This document shows positions 39,401-50,592 of a stretch of DNA of 64,000 nucleotides, piece by piece. Where the stretch lies: assembly GCA_003260075.1 (NCBI GenBank), contig QLIY01000492.1, positions 46,094 to 110,093 of the forward strand. Reading direction: 5' to 3'. Source of the stretch: Phallusia mammillata (Eukaryota > Chordata > Ascidiacea > Phlebobranchia > Ascidiidae). Below the pieces are notes generated by a model. It made no database searches and had not been told where the DNA came from. It saw only the letters and a list, made by a program, of their open reading frames with translations. The first letter of the stretch is position 1, and the number at the start of each line of letters is the position of its first letter. The position numbers were made by a program, and so were the translations under genes.

Positions 39401-42400
39401 TGAGATGTTGATCAAAAACTTATTTTCTGTAGCAAATAAAACGTTTTTGTTTGACTATAAGTCCACAGACTAGTTGTCAGTTTTTGGGGGGGATAGCTAA
39501 TAACAACTATTATATGTTTTATGAAGGTTTTGAGAGAAGCACTTTCATCGAAAAACAACTTTCAAAAGCAATACTTTGAACTTTCTGAACTTGCGATGGG
39601 AACATTTAAGCACATGGGTCATTTTCGTGCAGTTCGGTGCATCGGGAACGACATGGCTGAGTTTTATCTGTAAGTGAAGTTCTCCAAGTAAAATCTCTAT
39701 TTTTCTACAGGTTTTTGAAGTTTTTGTAAACCTTTATGGTAGTTTGTAAGTGGTTGACAATAAGACTGCGAAATACAATGTTAGCATAAAAGACTTAACA
39801 AACTGTGGGACAATGTTAACAAATCTACATTACGTTAAAGTGAAATTCAAAGTAGATTTGTTCTATCCAACTTTTCCACATATTGTAGGCAATGTGCGTG
39901 GACAAAAAAAGCTTTAAGGTAAAATTAAATTGTTAGCCATAATGCTGCATAATCAATGCATGGTCGAGGCTGTTATTACACATCTTGACTGACACAAATA
40001 CTATAATTAAAAGGTCCAAATGTTTAATTACCTCTATTTTGAGGTCCTCAATTTGCCTGTGAAAGATCTTTCATACAACTGTTTAAATGAATTGTCTAAA
40101 CCAGTGGTTCTCAAACTTTTACGTGGCGACGCCTCTGGAAAAGTAATCTAATCTTGCGACGCACCAGCAAATAAAAGTTAATGAGGAAACTTGCTATTAA
40201 AGTTGTGTTTATTGATACAACAACAAAAAGTCCACAAAACGGAATTATTCTGCGACGCTCTTGGAAAATTGAAAGGGCGTCGCGACGCACAGTTTGAGCA
40301 CTACTGGTCTAAACTTAAAATATTCACAGAAAACTTGGTGAACCAGCGCAGGCAGAGAATTATCTCATAGACACAGTGAGAATGTACGAAGCAGATGGAT
40401 GGCCACTGCTGCTTGCAAAAGCCAATAAAATGTTGGCAAGATGTTACAAGAAAATGATCAATATTAGGAAGTGAGTTATCATTGTGTTTGTGTGAAATAT
40501 TATCAGACATATTTTGTTCAGTTAAACAAACCTGTCCTTGAAAACTTTCTTGCAAAATGTTTTGTTTTTTTTGTTCAACTTTTAAATTTGTTAAAAAGAA
40601 TAATTAAGAAGGTTTATGCTTGTTTTAGTCATTTTTAGTAAAAATGTTTTTTTTTAAATTGCAGGTATTTGCGACTGTGTTACTCGCTCATGTGCGACGA
40701 GATGATCTCTCAAGAAGAAAGAATATTTTATTGCGACGAGTTTAAATCACTTTCAACTGATCTCGGAGACGACACACTTGCACTTAACATTCATCCTCTT
40801 GCATCTGTCACGTGAGTTTGTATGAGCACATTTCAATCTTATTTCGCCGGGTTCTACTTTTCCCTGTCGGTTACAAACTGTGTGTGCAGTATTTTATATT
40901 GTTATATGTCATCAGAGGCAAATTGTTATATGACATATAGAAACAACAGGCACATAATATATGTCTTTAAACTTTTGATAAAGTCATCCACCTTTTATGT
41001 ATGGTATATATAAGTTTGTTTCACCAAAAAATATGCATTGTTGCTTACTTTAAACTTAAACCAAAAACACCAAAAGTACAAAAATTTAAAAGGGTAGACT
41101 GAAAAATTAAAAATTAAAGACTGAACAGATTTTGACTAAATCCTCAAATTGTATCTGTTTCATCTGCATTAATACTCTGCCATATTATTGCACTGTGTAC
41201 TTGTTATTAATATTGACATTATTGACTTTTTTCAAACCACAGATCAATCCAGTTTATTCCGGCTGAAACCAGTTTGCGATTAAACTCAAACCATCATATT
41301 GTTGTCACTATAAATAGCAACGCACCAAAACCAATGACATTTCAGTCGCTGCAAATTAGTTTGGATCACCTCGGTCCTGATGACGGCATCGAACCTCACA
41401 ATATACCTGATGTTATAAGCTTGTCGTCATTCTTTTCAAGGGTGAGTTACATGTTATTTACAGTAGACCGGATTCGGTTAGTCTGGATATTTGCCCAATG
41501 ATACAAATAATTTCTAATGTGGTAAAAACTAATCAACATCGGTTAATTCTAACAACTTGTTGGTCCAAACAGGTCCAGGTTATTTTTAGAGTATACGTAT
41601 TTCTAATGCTTCTGCTTCTCATTACATTGTATCTTATATCTGATTGATCAGTTGTACACAAACTGTAGTTTGTCATTAGTTAAGAAAGATATTTCTTATT
41701 TGCGCTTGTGAAAAATTGAACCTACTGTTAACAGCTAATATTTGTGCATACTGTAATATCAGTTATGTTTTTCCACTTAAGTTTTAAATGGTAGTTTTTC
41801 TTACTTTAAATGCAAGAAAATGCAGTTTGCAAACTTCTTGTTATTTTGTTTCAGACCTCAGAAGATGAAGCAGATGTGAAATCACTTTTAAGCCGAAACT
41901 TTTCACATAACAGTTCAGCTTATAGTGAGTATTTGCAAAAAAAATTGTATCATAGTCGCCTAAAATAACAAAAAGTGATGTTTTAAAGATCCCTTTAACA
42001 ATTACTTTCAAAAGCAAGTTGTGTAATTAAGCTGAATGGAAAAACTCCATTCATGAAAGTTTTTTTGATTATTTGAATTTGGAAGCTTTGGGGGTTTCCC
42101 TAATATGCCAAAATTTAAAAGCGAAAATTTATATATCCTTGTGTTAGAATTGTTGCTGAGCTGAGCTTATCAGGATTTGTAATTAAACCGTTACCAGATA
42201 TAAAGTAGGTTTTTTACAAATTTTCAGATTCCCTTCAACCATTTCGACGACACAAGCGATATGCGTCCACTACCAGCAGTAGAGAGTTCATGTCGAATCA
42301 GCCAGCAGAAATTAACGATGAAGGGCGGATAGATTTGATTCACTTCCAACATTCAAAACCGAGCAAGTTTCCAGCTTCGATATCTCTTCATGCACAGAGA

Positions 42401-45400
42401 GATCTACAGGTTCTTATTTATTGTCTCATCATGTTCCAGTCTTTAAGTGTTTAGTTGTAATAGTGTTAAACAGTAGTGTTTTATTGACTTAAAAAAAAGT
42501 CATTGTTCATGTTTTAATGCCTGAGATTGTTTTGTAAAAATGTTCACTGTTTTCACCCACAATACTCTTTTTGTTTAATTTGTTTCCTTTGTAACTTGTG
42601 CACTACAAAGTGTTTTTGTTTTTTTTATTTTGCTCAAATGCAGTTGTTTGCTAGACCCACGCTTTTTACTGTAATCTGCTTGAAATAATAAATCGTTTAC
42701 TAACAAATTTAATGTTGAACTACATAAAACGTTTACATAATATAGTCAAGTATATTGAAAATAATGTAAACCACTGTTGCTTTGTTAAAATAAGGTTCCA
42801 TGTTACATTGTAAGATTGCATGTCGCTTTTAATGTATTCTGTCAGAGGGTTGTTATTCCGAAAAAAGTTTTTTTTACCAAGTTTCTGTTTTCTGCAGGAT
42901 GGCGCTCTTGCATGGGCGGGAATCACTTGTCGTCATGCCAACGACCTTTTGCGTCGTCAGGACAGCAGCCAATCACAGGTCGACAAGCATCGATCGACTA
43001 TGTCCGTAACCATGGAAACGTACGAGTGTTGCCTAACAACGCGCCAGGTTACACTTAATCCTGGAATGAACAGAGTGAAGTTGAACGCCAAGGTAAAATG
43101 ATCAGTAAAGCGTGTTGGAGTAAATGTGATAGAAATGTTGCTTATTGTCAGGGATTTAGAAAAGGGGGTCGCATTTTTACGTTTTGGCGTGGTCATAAAT
43201 TTTGTTACTTGTGTTAATCTTGACAGGTTTGTGGATATATTTAACCAAACATTTGTGTTGGTAATGACAATAACGGCTTTTTACAAAATGTTCCGAACAC
43301 ATCCCAATATGGTTTGTCGTTCTAACTCTGGGACGTGGTTCAATTGATATCGAAGACTAAAAATGACTGTTTTCTAAATGTGTTATGTGGTGAAAAAATG
43401 TGTACGTCTGGGGGCTGTACACTCTTTACTAAACGCCTTCCAAATTATAAAATAAAATTTGACAAAATTATAAAATTAATGCCATCAACCAAATATTTTT
43501 TTGTGGTAGGGGTCTCTTTTAGCCTCTAAAAGTTGTGGTCTTTCAAAAAAGCTCTATAGACTCCTTGTTTTAACCATCATGATCCAAAATACATGTACAG
43601 ACTGGTGTTCTCATAACATTTTTCTTATTTAACCAGACGGATTTGGAGGGATATTTCACTTTACAACAACTTCGAATGTCGTTGCATAAAACAAGTTTTG
43701 TGTTGCCTCGAATTTATCCCCTCGTTTCATACCAAGTCTCATATTTGCAACCCAAAGTTTTTATGGACCACAACGAAGAGTAAGTTGTATCTGAATTTAT
43801 TGATGTTATCTAAAAGATTTTAAGCTGTTCATTAATCAATATTAAATTCTGTAAGAATTAAGAAATGAAGTCATTTAAGCTCAGATTTTTAAGATTTAAA
43901 TATTTTACTTAAACAATGTTTTAAATATCTTATTCAAATAGAATCAAAAATAAAGTAAAAATTAAGATTTTAGGTAGTTTGTATTTACAAATGTTTTTTT
44001 TTTTTGAAAACACAAAACATACATATGGATATTTTAAATAAATTTGATTTTTATCTACATATGTAAATTACAACAGATGTTTACCAAATTCAAACACTCA
44101 AATTGCTTCAAACACTTTTACTGTGGGCGTTGTATGGTTTCGATAATTACATACGTCTAAAAATTTTTTCAGTTTAATTAGCGGAATTGTTCAGCACATA
44201 AACATTGCAGTCAACAAAGGAGATTATGTTAATCCGGACCAAGAGAGTAACTCGACTCTCTCATTTAAAACACCACCTAGTGTTCGACTATTATGTGTGA
44301 CAAAATGCTCTGTAGCAACACTTGATGGTAAGTACAATCATTTTTGTAACATTGCATCATATTTACTGTGATTTCTATGTTTGCAGAGGATGTTAGTGAG
44401 ATTGAGAAGCCCTCTTTGGGGGGGGGGGGGACACTTGATGGTAAGTACAATCATTTTTGTAACATTGCGTCATTTTTTATTTAATTTCTATGTTTGCAGA
44501 GGATGTTAGTGAGATTGAGAACCCCTCTTTGGTGACATCAAGTGATGAGACAAGCATAAATCTTCCATCAACTTCGCTTCATGCCACAGTTTTACTCAAA
44601 ATCGCATGCTTGTGTCTCACAACACCATATGTGCAAAAACTAGGTAAGTTTTTTATGACAATGGTTAAACAATGAATTATTTGTCATGTTGATGAATTTG
44701 CATACTTGCTGTTACCCATAACGTATAAACGACTGTTTTTGACATTTACTTTTGACTTTTCAAATTGTTTAAAATTATAAGTTTTTTATGGATGCTCAAG
44801 TAAATAAATATGTTGCTGTTCATCAAGTAACAGTAAAAAATGTTTTTATTTTTCACAGACGTTCGCAAAAGGCACCGCCGAACTCACAGTGCTCCCCCTG
44901 CAACATTTTCTCGCTCCCCCAAATCTGCCCCCAGACACAAACCCATTGTTGAATCGCCCCCTAACCCCTCCCCTCCATCCGATGGTGATGTCACGGACAG
45001 TATTGTCGTCCATAGTGACGTAGCAAACGGTAGTGACGTAACAAACGGCGGTGACGTAGCGATAACGACCAGTGAACCAACACTTGATGTGAAACAAAGT
45101 CGACTTTCGGATTTAAAAGATTCCATCAAGAAAAGTCGCAACAACTTCAAGAACAAATTTTCCCGCGCAAAACCCGCGAAACCTCGCTTTGATGATTGGC
45201 CGACAGTTCCCCCCAACGACCCTGACGTCATAATTACGCCGTCGTTACGCATCAACGGCGATTTGATTGAGGTCACCTTGGATGATAATGACGTCACTCA
45301 ACCGGTCACCCCCTCCCCCTCCAAAATCACCGAAACCGTGTCGATGACGTCATATAGCGAGATGACATCATCAAGTTCTGACGATGAAGATTGCAAACCG

Positions 45401-47432
45401 GTTTTGATACGAAAGGTGGGGAGGTTGTTAATGTGAGCTACTTCGGTGTAATTTGACCTTGAAACGTTTTTATTTTAGCATTCATCGACCTTGCCACGTC
45501 ACACGCCCTCCAAGTCTGACGTCGGCCTCACAATCCCGCCTGTGACGTCAGCAACAAGCAACTCTTCCATTATAATCACCTACGATGTACGTTTTTAATT
45601 ATGGGTCCCCTTCCCTGAAGGGGGCACATATTGATTTTACTCAATTTGTTTGTTTGTTTTTCTTTTTTTTCTTCTCCCCAAAGTTTGTCCACCTCGTTTT
45701 GCCTTGAAATGTTTGATGGTTTTGGATAAAATTTTCACAGATGGTAGATATAGTTATGTAGATGTGCCATTTGTTTTGTTTGACTCGATAGCCCCAGTAT
45801 TTACCCCACTAGCCCCCTAAAATGGGTAAATTTTGAACATAGTCCGAATTGGATGAAATTTGGACAGTTTGTTCATTGTGCCATTTTAGGGCATCGTTTG
45901 TTGTGTTTTACCCTGTAGCCCCAATATTTACCCCACTAGCCCCCTAAAATGGGTGATTTTTTAAACAATGTCCGATTTGGATGAAATTTGGACAGTTTGT
46001 TCATTGTTCCATTTTAGGGCGTCGATTATTGTGTTTCACCATGTAGCCCAATATTTACTGCTTAAGCCACCTATTGTTTATAAAACGTCCGATTTGGATG
46101 AATTTTTGATAGTTTTTTGAATTTGGCATTTGTAGCTGTCGAATATTGTGTTTCACCCTGCAGCCCTAATATTTACCCTACCAACCCCCCAAAATGGGTG
46201 AATTAATCAACAATACATTTTGACAGTTTGTATAATATGCCGTTTTGAGATGTCAGTGTTTTATGCTATTTAGGCACACAAACTTATAACAATGTCTCAA
46301 TTGCATGAGATTTGGACAGTTTGTACTTTACATAACTTGTTTTTTTAAGTAACACTACCAATCACTGTGTTTGACTTTATAGCAACGTTTCTTATGGTTG
46401 TCTGTTTACAACTTTGCGGTTTTGGGGACCCATGAGTTTCTGCCTGCAGAAACAAATCAAGATTATAAAAATGTTGGCTAATATGGGACCCAATATAAAT
46501 AAATATAGAGAATATATTACAGTTTGCAGAATAGGTTGTAGTGTATATGCTATAGTAAAATGTGCTAAGCCACCCTTCTAGTTTTTTCTTCAATCTCAAT
46601 TTTCATAATTTTACGTTTTGATTTGATTTGCAGGTTACCATAACAACGCCGTGGGGCGACGCCAGCACTGTGACGTCACAGATCACGTGCAAACGACCGG
46701 TTGAGTTCACGCACTCGTGGTCATTCGCCGGAACTGACGTAGTGACGAGAATCCTAACGGTTGTCGTTGAAAACGTGACGTCATCAGCTGTGACGTTATC
46801 CGAGCCAAAACTGAGTTTGAGTAACATCAAAGATATAACGTCACTCAACGGGAAAAAGCTTCGAGTGAGAATTTTGATGTTTGGTTGTAGATTGTTGGCA
46901 ACGACCTAATTCTACCAAATCAAAAAATTGCTAACAAGATACGTTCCATATAAAGTTACAAACACGTTATTTTGTGCCAACATAAGAGTACTTTCTGACA
47001 TCACAAATCTGTTTAGGTTTTTAATATCTTGCCATCCAGGGTGGGTTATCTCACTTAACTGGACTTACAAGTGTTTTTGAATTAAAACAACTTAACGTGT
47101 GGCACGGACCCTGAAACGTTAGTAACCCAGATGTAAACCAAGCAAACTAACACCATCATCATCTGGTTTCAGCCTCTCCGTGCGCTCGGCTCATCCACGT
47201 TTGCATGGAAAGTTTCTTCTTCCCCGTTCAACTCTCTCAACACCTCAGGTCAATTTCACGTCGACCTCGTTTCGCGGTGTGACGACATCAGTGATGACGT
47301 CACTTCCACTGTGACGTACCAGTTCGAAGTGGACAACCTCCGCGTGAGTACGATTTACGCTGCGCGCATCCACTTTCCAGATAACATGCCTTACCCTCAT
47401 CCATTTTGCAGCCGATCTACACAATCGCGTGT

Positions 47433-47515
<83 letters not shown>

Positions 47516-47712
47516 CGTGATGATCCGGACCACGAGACGACCAGTAACGGTCAGCAGCTTCTCATGTTTCAAGGTGGGAGGGGATTGAAAATTTTGTAAT
47601 GTTGGAAATATTTGAAATATTTATTTCTAAAGAATAACTGCACTGGCGATGCTGTAAAAGCGAAATACATGTATCTTTACCCAAAGGGTGGACGACTAAG
47701 TGTTTTCCTGAT

Positions 47713-47790
<78 letters not shown>

Positions 47791-49197
47791 ATGCGATAAT
47801 GATGAAACGTATTTTTTTATCGATATCTTTTGGCTGGTCTGTTTTTTGTAAAACCCGTTAAAAATTAAAAAATAAATGTTTATTATGTACAGTGATGGAC
47901 ACTCGAGGGCGCTGGGCGGTTTTCGGTAAAAGCAGCGGAATCCTCAGTATGCCTGCTACTCGGATCAGGGAAAGCACCCACGACGCCACGCACGTTGCTA
48001 CGGCAACCGTCGAGGTCATGCCCTTGGTTTCCGGTTCACTGCACATGCCCTACGTTCTGCTTCACCGCTTCATGAAACGTCGCTCTAGCGAATTCGGTAA
48101 GCGCGTATGATATCTGTGGATAATGGCGTCAGTGGTTTATTATGATTTCTATGATAAAACATATACACGTGGAAATATACAATCTTCGTAACAAACAATT
48201 TCTTCTTTCATATAACCTAACTTACTTTACTTTGAACTGTTTGACTGGGGGGGGGGGATACACGTGGAAATATACAATCTTCGTAACAAACATTTTTCTT
48301 CTTTCATATAACCTAACTTACTTTACTTTGAACTGTTTGACTTTTTTCGCCCGACGACATGAAAGTTAACTGACGTTAAAAATAGTAAAATAGCAAAAAA
48401 TGGCTCAGGGATTTCTTTGTTAAATATCTTGCACAAGTTTAAACGCCCCCTATGTATTAAAGCGGTACTCGGCTATAAAGGATGAAGTGGATTTGGTTGA
48501 GCACTCATAAATACTCAAAGCTCGGTCAAGTACGCTCGAACTATTATGTCGTCACACTTATATGACGTAACAATCGATTAGTTGCCTAAATTATAATACG
48601 TGTTTTTTTGTTACAAAATGTACATCCGTACAACGAAGCCTTCTATAGTTGCTGGGAAAACCTGTAAATATATTTCCCGTGTTTTTTACCTGGTTCGGGA
48701 AAAATGGTTAACCATATGCTCTCAACTTTTCTCACAGTTTTTAGCACACTGATTCCGAATACCGAACAAATGTTTGACTTTTTTAGCTTTCAGATATGTG
48801 CTTATTTAGATCAGATTTTAGGCGCCAAATTTAAAAAAAGATTTCATAAGTAAACGGCCACGATTAAACGTATTTCATAAACCGTAACCGTGCACTGTCT
48901 GTTCACTCATGCCCCCAAAACCCTTCTAAATTGTGCGCGATCTTCTAAATTTGTGTGACCACTGCATGGAACCGTGCACTGTTTGTTCGCCCATGCCCTC
49001 AACCCACCAACGCACACCACAACCCTCAGCATGTTTTGGTTTCAGACGAACAATTGAGTTCAACACAAAGTCCAGTCCTTAAACCACCAAGATTGCGAGA
49101 TTTCGAACGTGGCGAAGTCTTCTATCATCACGTCGCCCACCAGGTAGCGGTCCTCCCACCCCAGTCTGACGTCACGCATTGCGTCACCGAGTTATGA
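33480..49197 (+). CDS. TRAPPC10: Trafficking protein particle complex subunit 10 (TRAPPC10)
   Basis: Core subunit of TRAPPII, a Rab exchange-factor and tethering complex at the Golgi. Exons: 33480-33504, 33862-34082, 34537-34739, 35021-35216, 35793-35904, 36987-37234, 37915-38106, 39070-39207, 39527-39669, 40330-40470, 40665-40811, 41243-41441, 41855-41924, 42228-42409, 42898-43092, 43637-43779, 44173-44327, 44500-44643, 44859-45415, 45479-45586, 46634-46864, 47173-47343, 47412-47432 and 47516-47573 (one exon or two, split by a gap), 47893-48096, 49046-49197. Phases agree wherever both sides are visible. Human-like landmarks: MENK start, VEWRQTYGRA, LVQYDELDAMFTQYV, DCWVFMCCLE, LHKTSFVLPRIYPLVSYQVS, WAVFGKSSGILSMP. 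The coding total is about 1,450 codons plus the gap, longer than the roughly 1,260-residue human protein, mainly from the insertion at 44859-45415. Start chosen because no in-frame ATG lies upstream before a stop. Confidence 0.95.
35391..35709. mobile_element. hAT-like MITE with perfect 8-bp target duplication
   Basis: Inverted ends CAGTGGTTCTCAAACTGTGG and AAGTTTGAGAACCACTG. The octamer TTCTAAAA occurs immediately before (35383-35390) and after (35710-35717), a perfect target-site duplication. The interior is noncoding with repeated 'ggtggtacg' words. It lies in a TRAPPC10 intron, just upstream of the exon at 35793. Confidence 0.92.
36097..36109. other. Poly-G run (13), probable gap
   Basis: It lies in a TRAPPC10 intron. 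No clear flanking duplication was found. Confidence 0.55.
36459..36538. other. Small contig between two 10-G gaps
   Basis: Sixty bases (36469-36528) lie between runs at 36459-36468 and 36529-36538. The sequence before the first run recurs at about 36836-36919, and 36357-36380 recurs after the second. The 60-base piece may be misplaced. Confidence 0.75.
36620..36843. mobile_element. MITE with degenerate inverted ends
   Basis: Starts CAGTGTTTCCCAAGC and ends GCAAACCACTG, imperfect inverted repeats. Internal blocks match the element at 15653. No clear target duplication remains. It lies in a TRAPPC10 intron next to small contig fragments bounded by poly-G. Confidence 0.6.
37560..37570. other. 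Poly-G placeholder gap (11)
   Basis: It separates two allelic copies spanning the end of TRAPPC10 exon 6 and its intron. Confidence 0.85.
37571..37591 (+). other. TRAPPC10: Second copy of the end of TRAPPC10 exon 6
   Basis: After an 11-G run, the last 21 coding bases of the exon ending at 37234 recur with the same donor, followed by a near-copy of its intron. The left copy (37216-37560) and right copy (37571-37863) differ by substitutions and an indel. This is an allelic overlap, not an extra exon. Confidence 0.85.
40102..40306. mobile_element. hAT-like MITE with perfect 8-bp target duplication
   Basis: Inverted ends CAGTGGTTCTCAAACTTTT and CAGTTTGAGCACTACTG. The octamer GTCTAAAC flanks both sides (40094-40101 and 40307-40314), a perfect target duplication. 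The interior repeats 'gcgacgc' words and is noncoding. It inserted in a TRAPPC10 intron only 23 bases before the exon at 40330, next to its splice acceptor. Confidence 0.93.
44387..44417 (+). other. TRAPPC10: Truncated second copy of TRAPPC10 exon 18
   Basis: This repeats the acceptor and first bases of the exon at 44500 (EDVSEIE) and then runs into a 13-G block. One codon differs from the intact copy, predicting Lys in place of Asn. The preceding exon end and intron are also repeated after the block (44431-44499). It is an allelic contig end. Confidence 0.85.
44418..44430. other. Poly-G placeholder gap (13)
   Basis: It truncates the first copy of TRAPPC10 exon 18; the copy at 44500 shows two or so of the Gs are real. 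Confidence 0.85.
44859..45415 (+). other. TRAPPC10: Lineage-specific low-complexity insertion exon in TRAPPC10
   Basis: This 557-base exon lies between regions aligning to human TRAPPC10 and encodes about 186 residues rich in Ser, Pro, Asp, Thr and basic residues (for example HRRTHSAPPATFSRSPKSAP, SDVANGSDVTNGGDV, MTSSSSDDEDCKP). It is open throughout, with exact phases at both ends. The human protein has only a short variable charged segment here. Part of the repetitive Asp-Val-Thr character comes from recurring GTGACGT words. It looks like a disordered linker. Confidence 0.8.
45780..46230 (+). repeat. Intronic minisatellite, about four units of 117-127 bp
   Basis: Units start near 45789, 45915, 46042 and 46159, each with a version of 'tagccccaatatttacccc'. 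Then come 'ccctaaaatgggt', 'tccgatttggatgaaat' and 'ggacagtttgttcattg'. Units 1 and 2 are the most alike; units 3 and 4 are degraded. A further partial unit ('gagatttggacagtttgta') occurs near 46308. It lies in the TRAPPC10 intron 45587-46633. Confidence 0.8.
46390..46589 (+). repeat. Dispersed repeat, copy 1
   Basis: It shares ordered, near-identical blocks with the reverse complement of 63773-63985: 'caactttgc', 'ggggacccatgagttt', 'tgggacccaatataaa' and 'tgtgctaagccacccttcta'. Two copies 17 kb apart in opposite orientation indicate a short interspersed family. No ORF and no clear terminal repeats were found. Confidence 0.75.
47433..47515. other. TRAPPC10: Long poly-G placeholder gap (83) in TRAPPC10 coding sequence
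   Basis: Coding sequence homologous to human TRAPPC10 stops at it (PIYTIAC) and resumes after it (RDDPDHETTSNGQQLLMFQ). Confidence 0.9.
47715..47789. other. Long poly-G placeholder gap (75)
   Basis: It lies in the TRAPPC10 intron 47574-47892. Confidence 0.85.
48247..48257. other. Poly-G placeholder gap (11)
   Basis: 48162-48246 recurs at 48258-48341, almost identical. Confidence 0.85.
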
Positions 49198-49674
49198 CGT
49201 CATTGCGAAAAAGGTCTGCCGGTTTTTGAAATTCTAGCATCAAAATTTAACTTTTCGACTGTGACGTCATATACGTTAGAATGGACACTTACGTCACTGG
49301 TCATTATTACGTCATAGGTATGTTGCCATCGCAACATAGGTATGTTGCCATGGCATTGTATTGTTTGTTTTTTTGCTTAGTGTTAATTCCAGTAGTTCCC
49401 GTCGCGAGTGCAATCATGCGTACTTTATGACGTCATAAGTGTTTGTGTGACATCATAGATAATGACGACTAATTTCAAACGAGTACTTAAAAACTGCCAG
49501 AATAATAAGTTAACTGCGATTACATACTGGCATGTGGACAATATGTGGAATATTGTAGACCTCAATTTATGTTGAAACTTCGGGTTTGTTACACCATAGA
49601 CATCATATAATTTACCCTGCTTTACTTTTACAATATTTTTAGTAGTTTTGCGACAAAATAACGTAAGGTTTTTA

Positions 49675-49685
49675 GGGGGGGGGGG
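49675..49685. other. Poly-G placeholder gap (11)
   Basis: About 49505-49674 recurs at 49686-49840 with small differences. Confidence 0.85.
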
Positions 49686-49835
49686 ATTAACAGCTGTTAC
49701 ATACTGGCATGTGGAATATTGTAGACCTCAATTTGTGTTAAAACATCGGGTTTGTTACACCATAGACATCATATAATTTACCCTGCTTTACATTTACAAT
49801 ATTTTTAGTAGTTTTGCGACAAAATAACGTAAGGT

Positions 49836-49840
<5 letters not shown>

Positions 49841-49919
<79 letters not shown>
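49841..49919. other. Long poly-G placeholder gap (79)
   Basis: It follows the second copy of the repeated segment and is therefore a separate, larger gap. Confidence 0.85.
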
Positions 49920-49920
<1 letters not shown>

Positions 49921-50581
49921 GCACAATGCTCGTTATTCAAACCCGCTTCAGCCGTCGAAGGTTTATGACGTCACTGACCGACATTAATATGATTTCAATT
50001 GATATAAAGAACTTTTCTTCGATCGCATATTTTTACCTCCCCCCACAAACTTATACACAATTGTTACCGAACACTAAGTGCTTTGTGACGTCATCATACC
50101 GCTGCATCGCAATAAAAAGTTCGTTCGACTGAAACTTTTTATTGTTGCGTAAAAGTGGAAAGTACAGGGGGACAAAATATTTCGTAAATAGGTCAAAACA
50201 TGTAAGTGTAAAAGGCATTTGCAGCGGACATATTTGGTCGAGTTTCGGTTGACAGCGCACAGCCATTTTGCAAACCCAATTCGAATCTCATTGAAGCGCT
50301 TCTAATTTGCGCAGCTAGCAGAATATTAATGCCGAAAGTGCTGCATGTTTTTTCAGCGACAAACTTCCACATTATGGGAAAAAAATTAACAATCAAGTGA
50401 TATTTTTCTGCAGTCATCTGTTACCGGTAACGATAATTTGATAAATTAAAGAAAATATTTTGGCGTTTTCCACATTAGTTTCTCTGATTAACGAAAAACA
50501 CTAAAAAGTTTGCATTTATTTATTTGGAAAACGCATAAGCACGGATATGCTACAGTGGAATTTATAATAAGAACTTGGCCA

Positions 50582-50592
50582 GGGGGGGGGGG
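50582..50592. other. Poly-G placeholder gap (11)
   Basis: 50455-50581 recurs at about 50593-50721 with a few substitutions. Confidence 0.85.

Noticed and set aside
39486-39492. Seven-G run as another gap
   Set aside because: Too short compared with the 9-13 class and no flanking duplication; probably real sequence.
44884-45297. 137-codon minus-strand ORF
   Set aside because: It is the antisense shadow of the low-complexity TRAPPC10 exon, with no splice context or homology.
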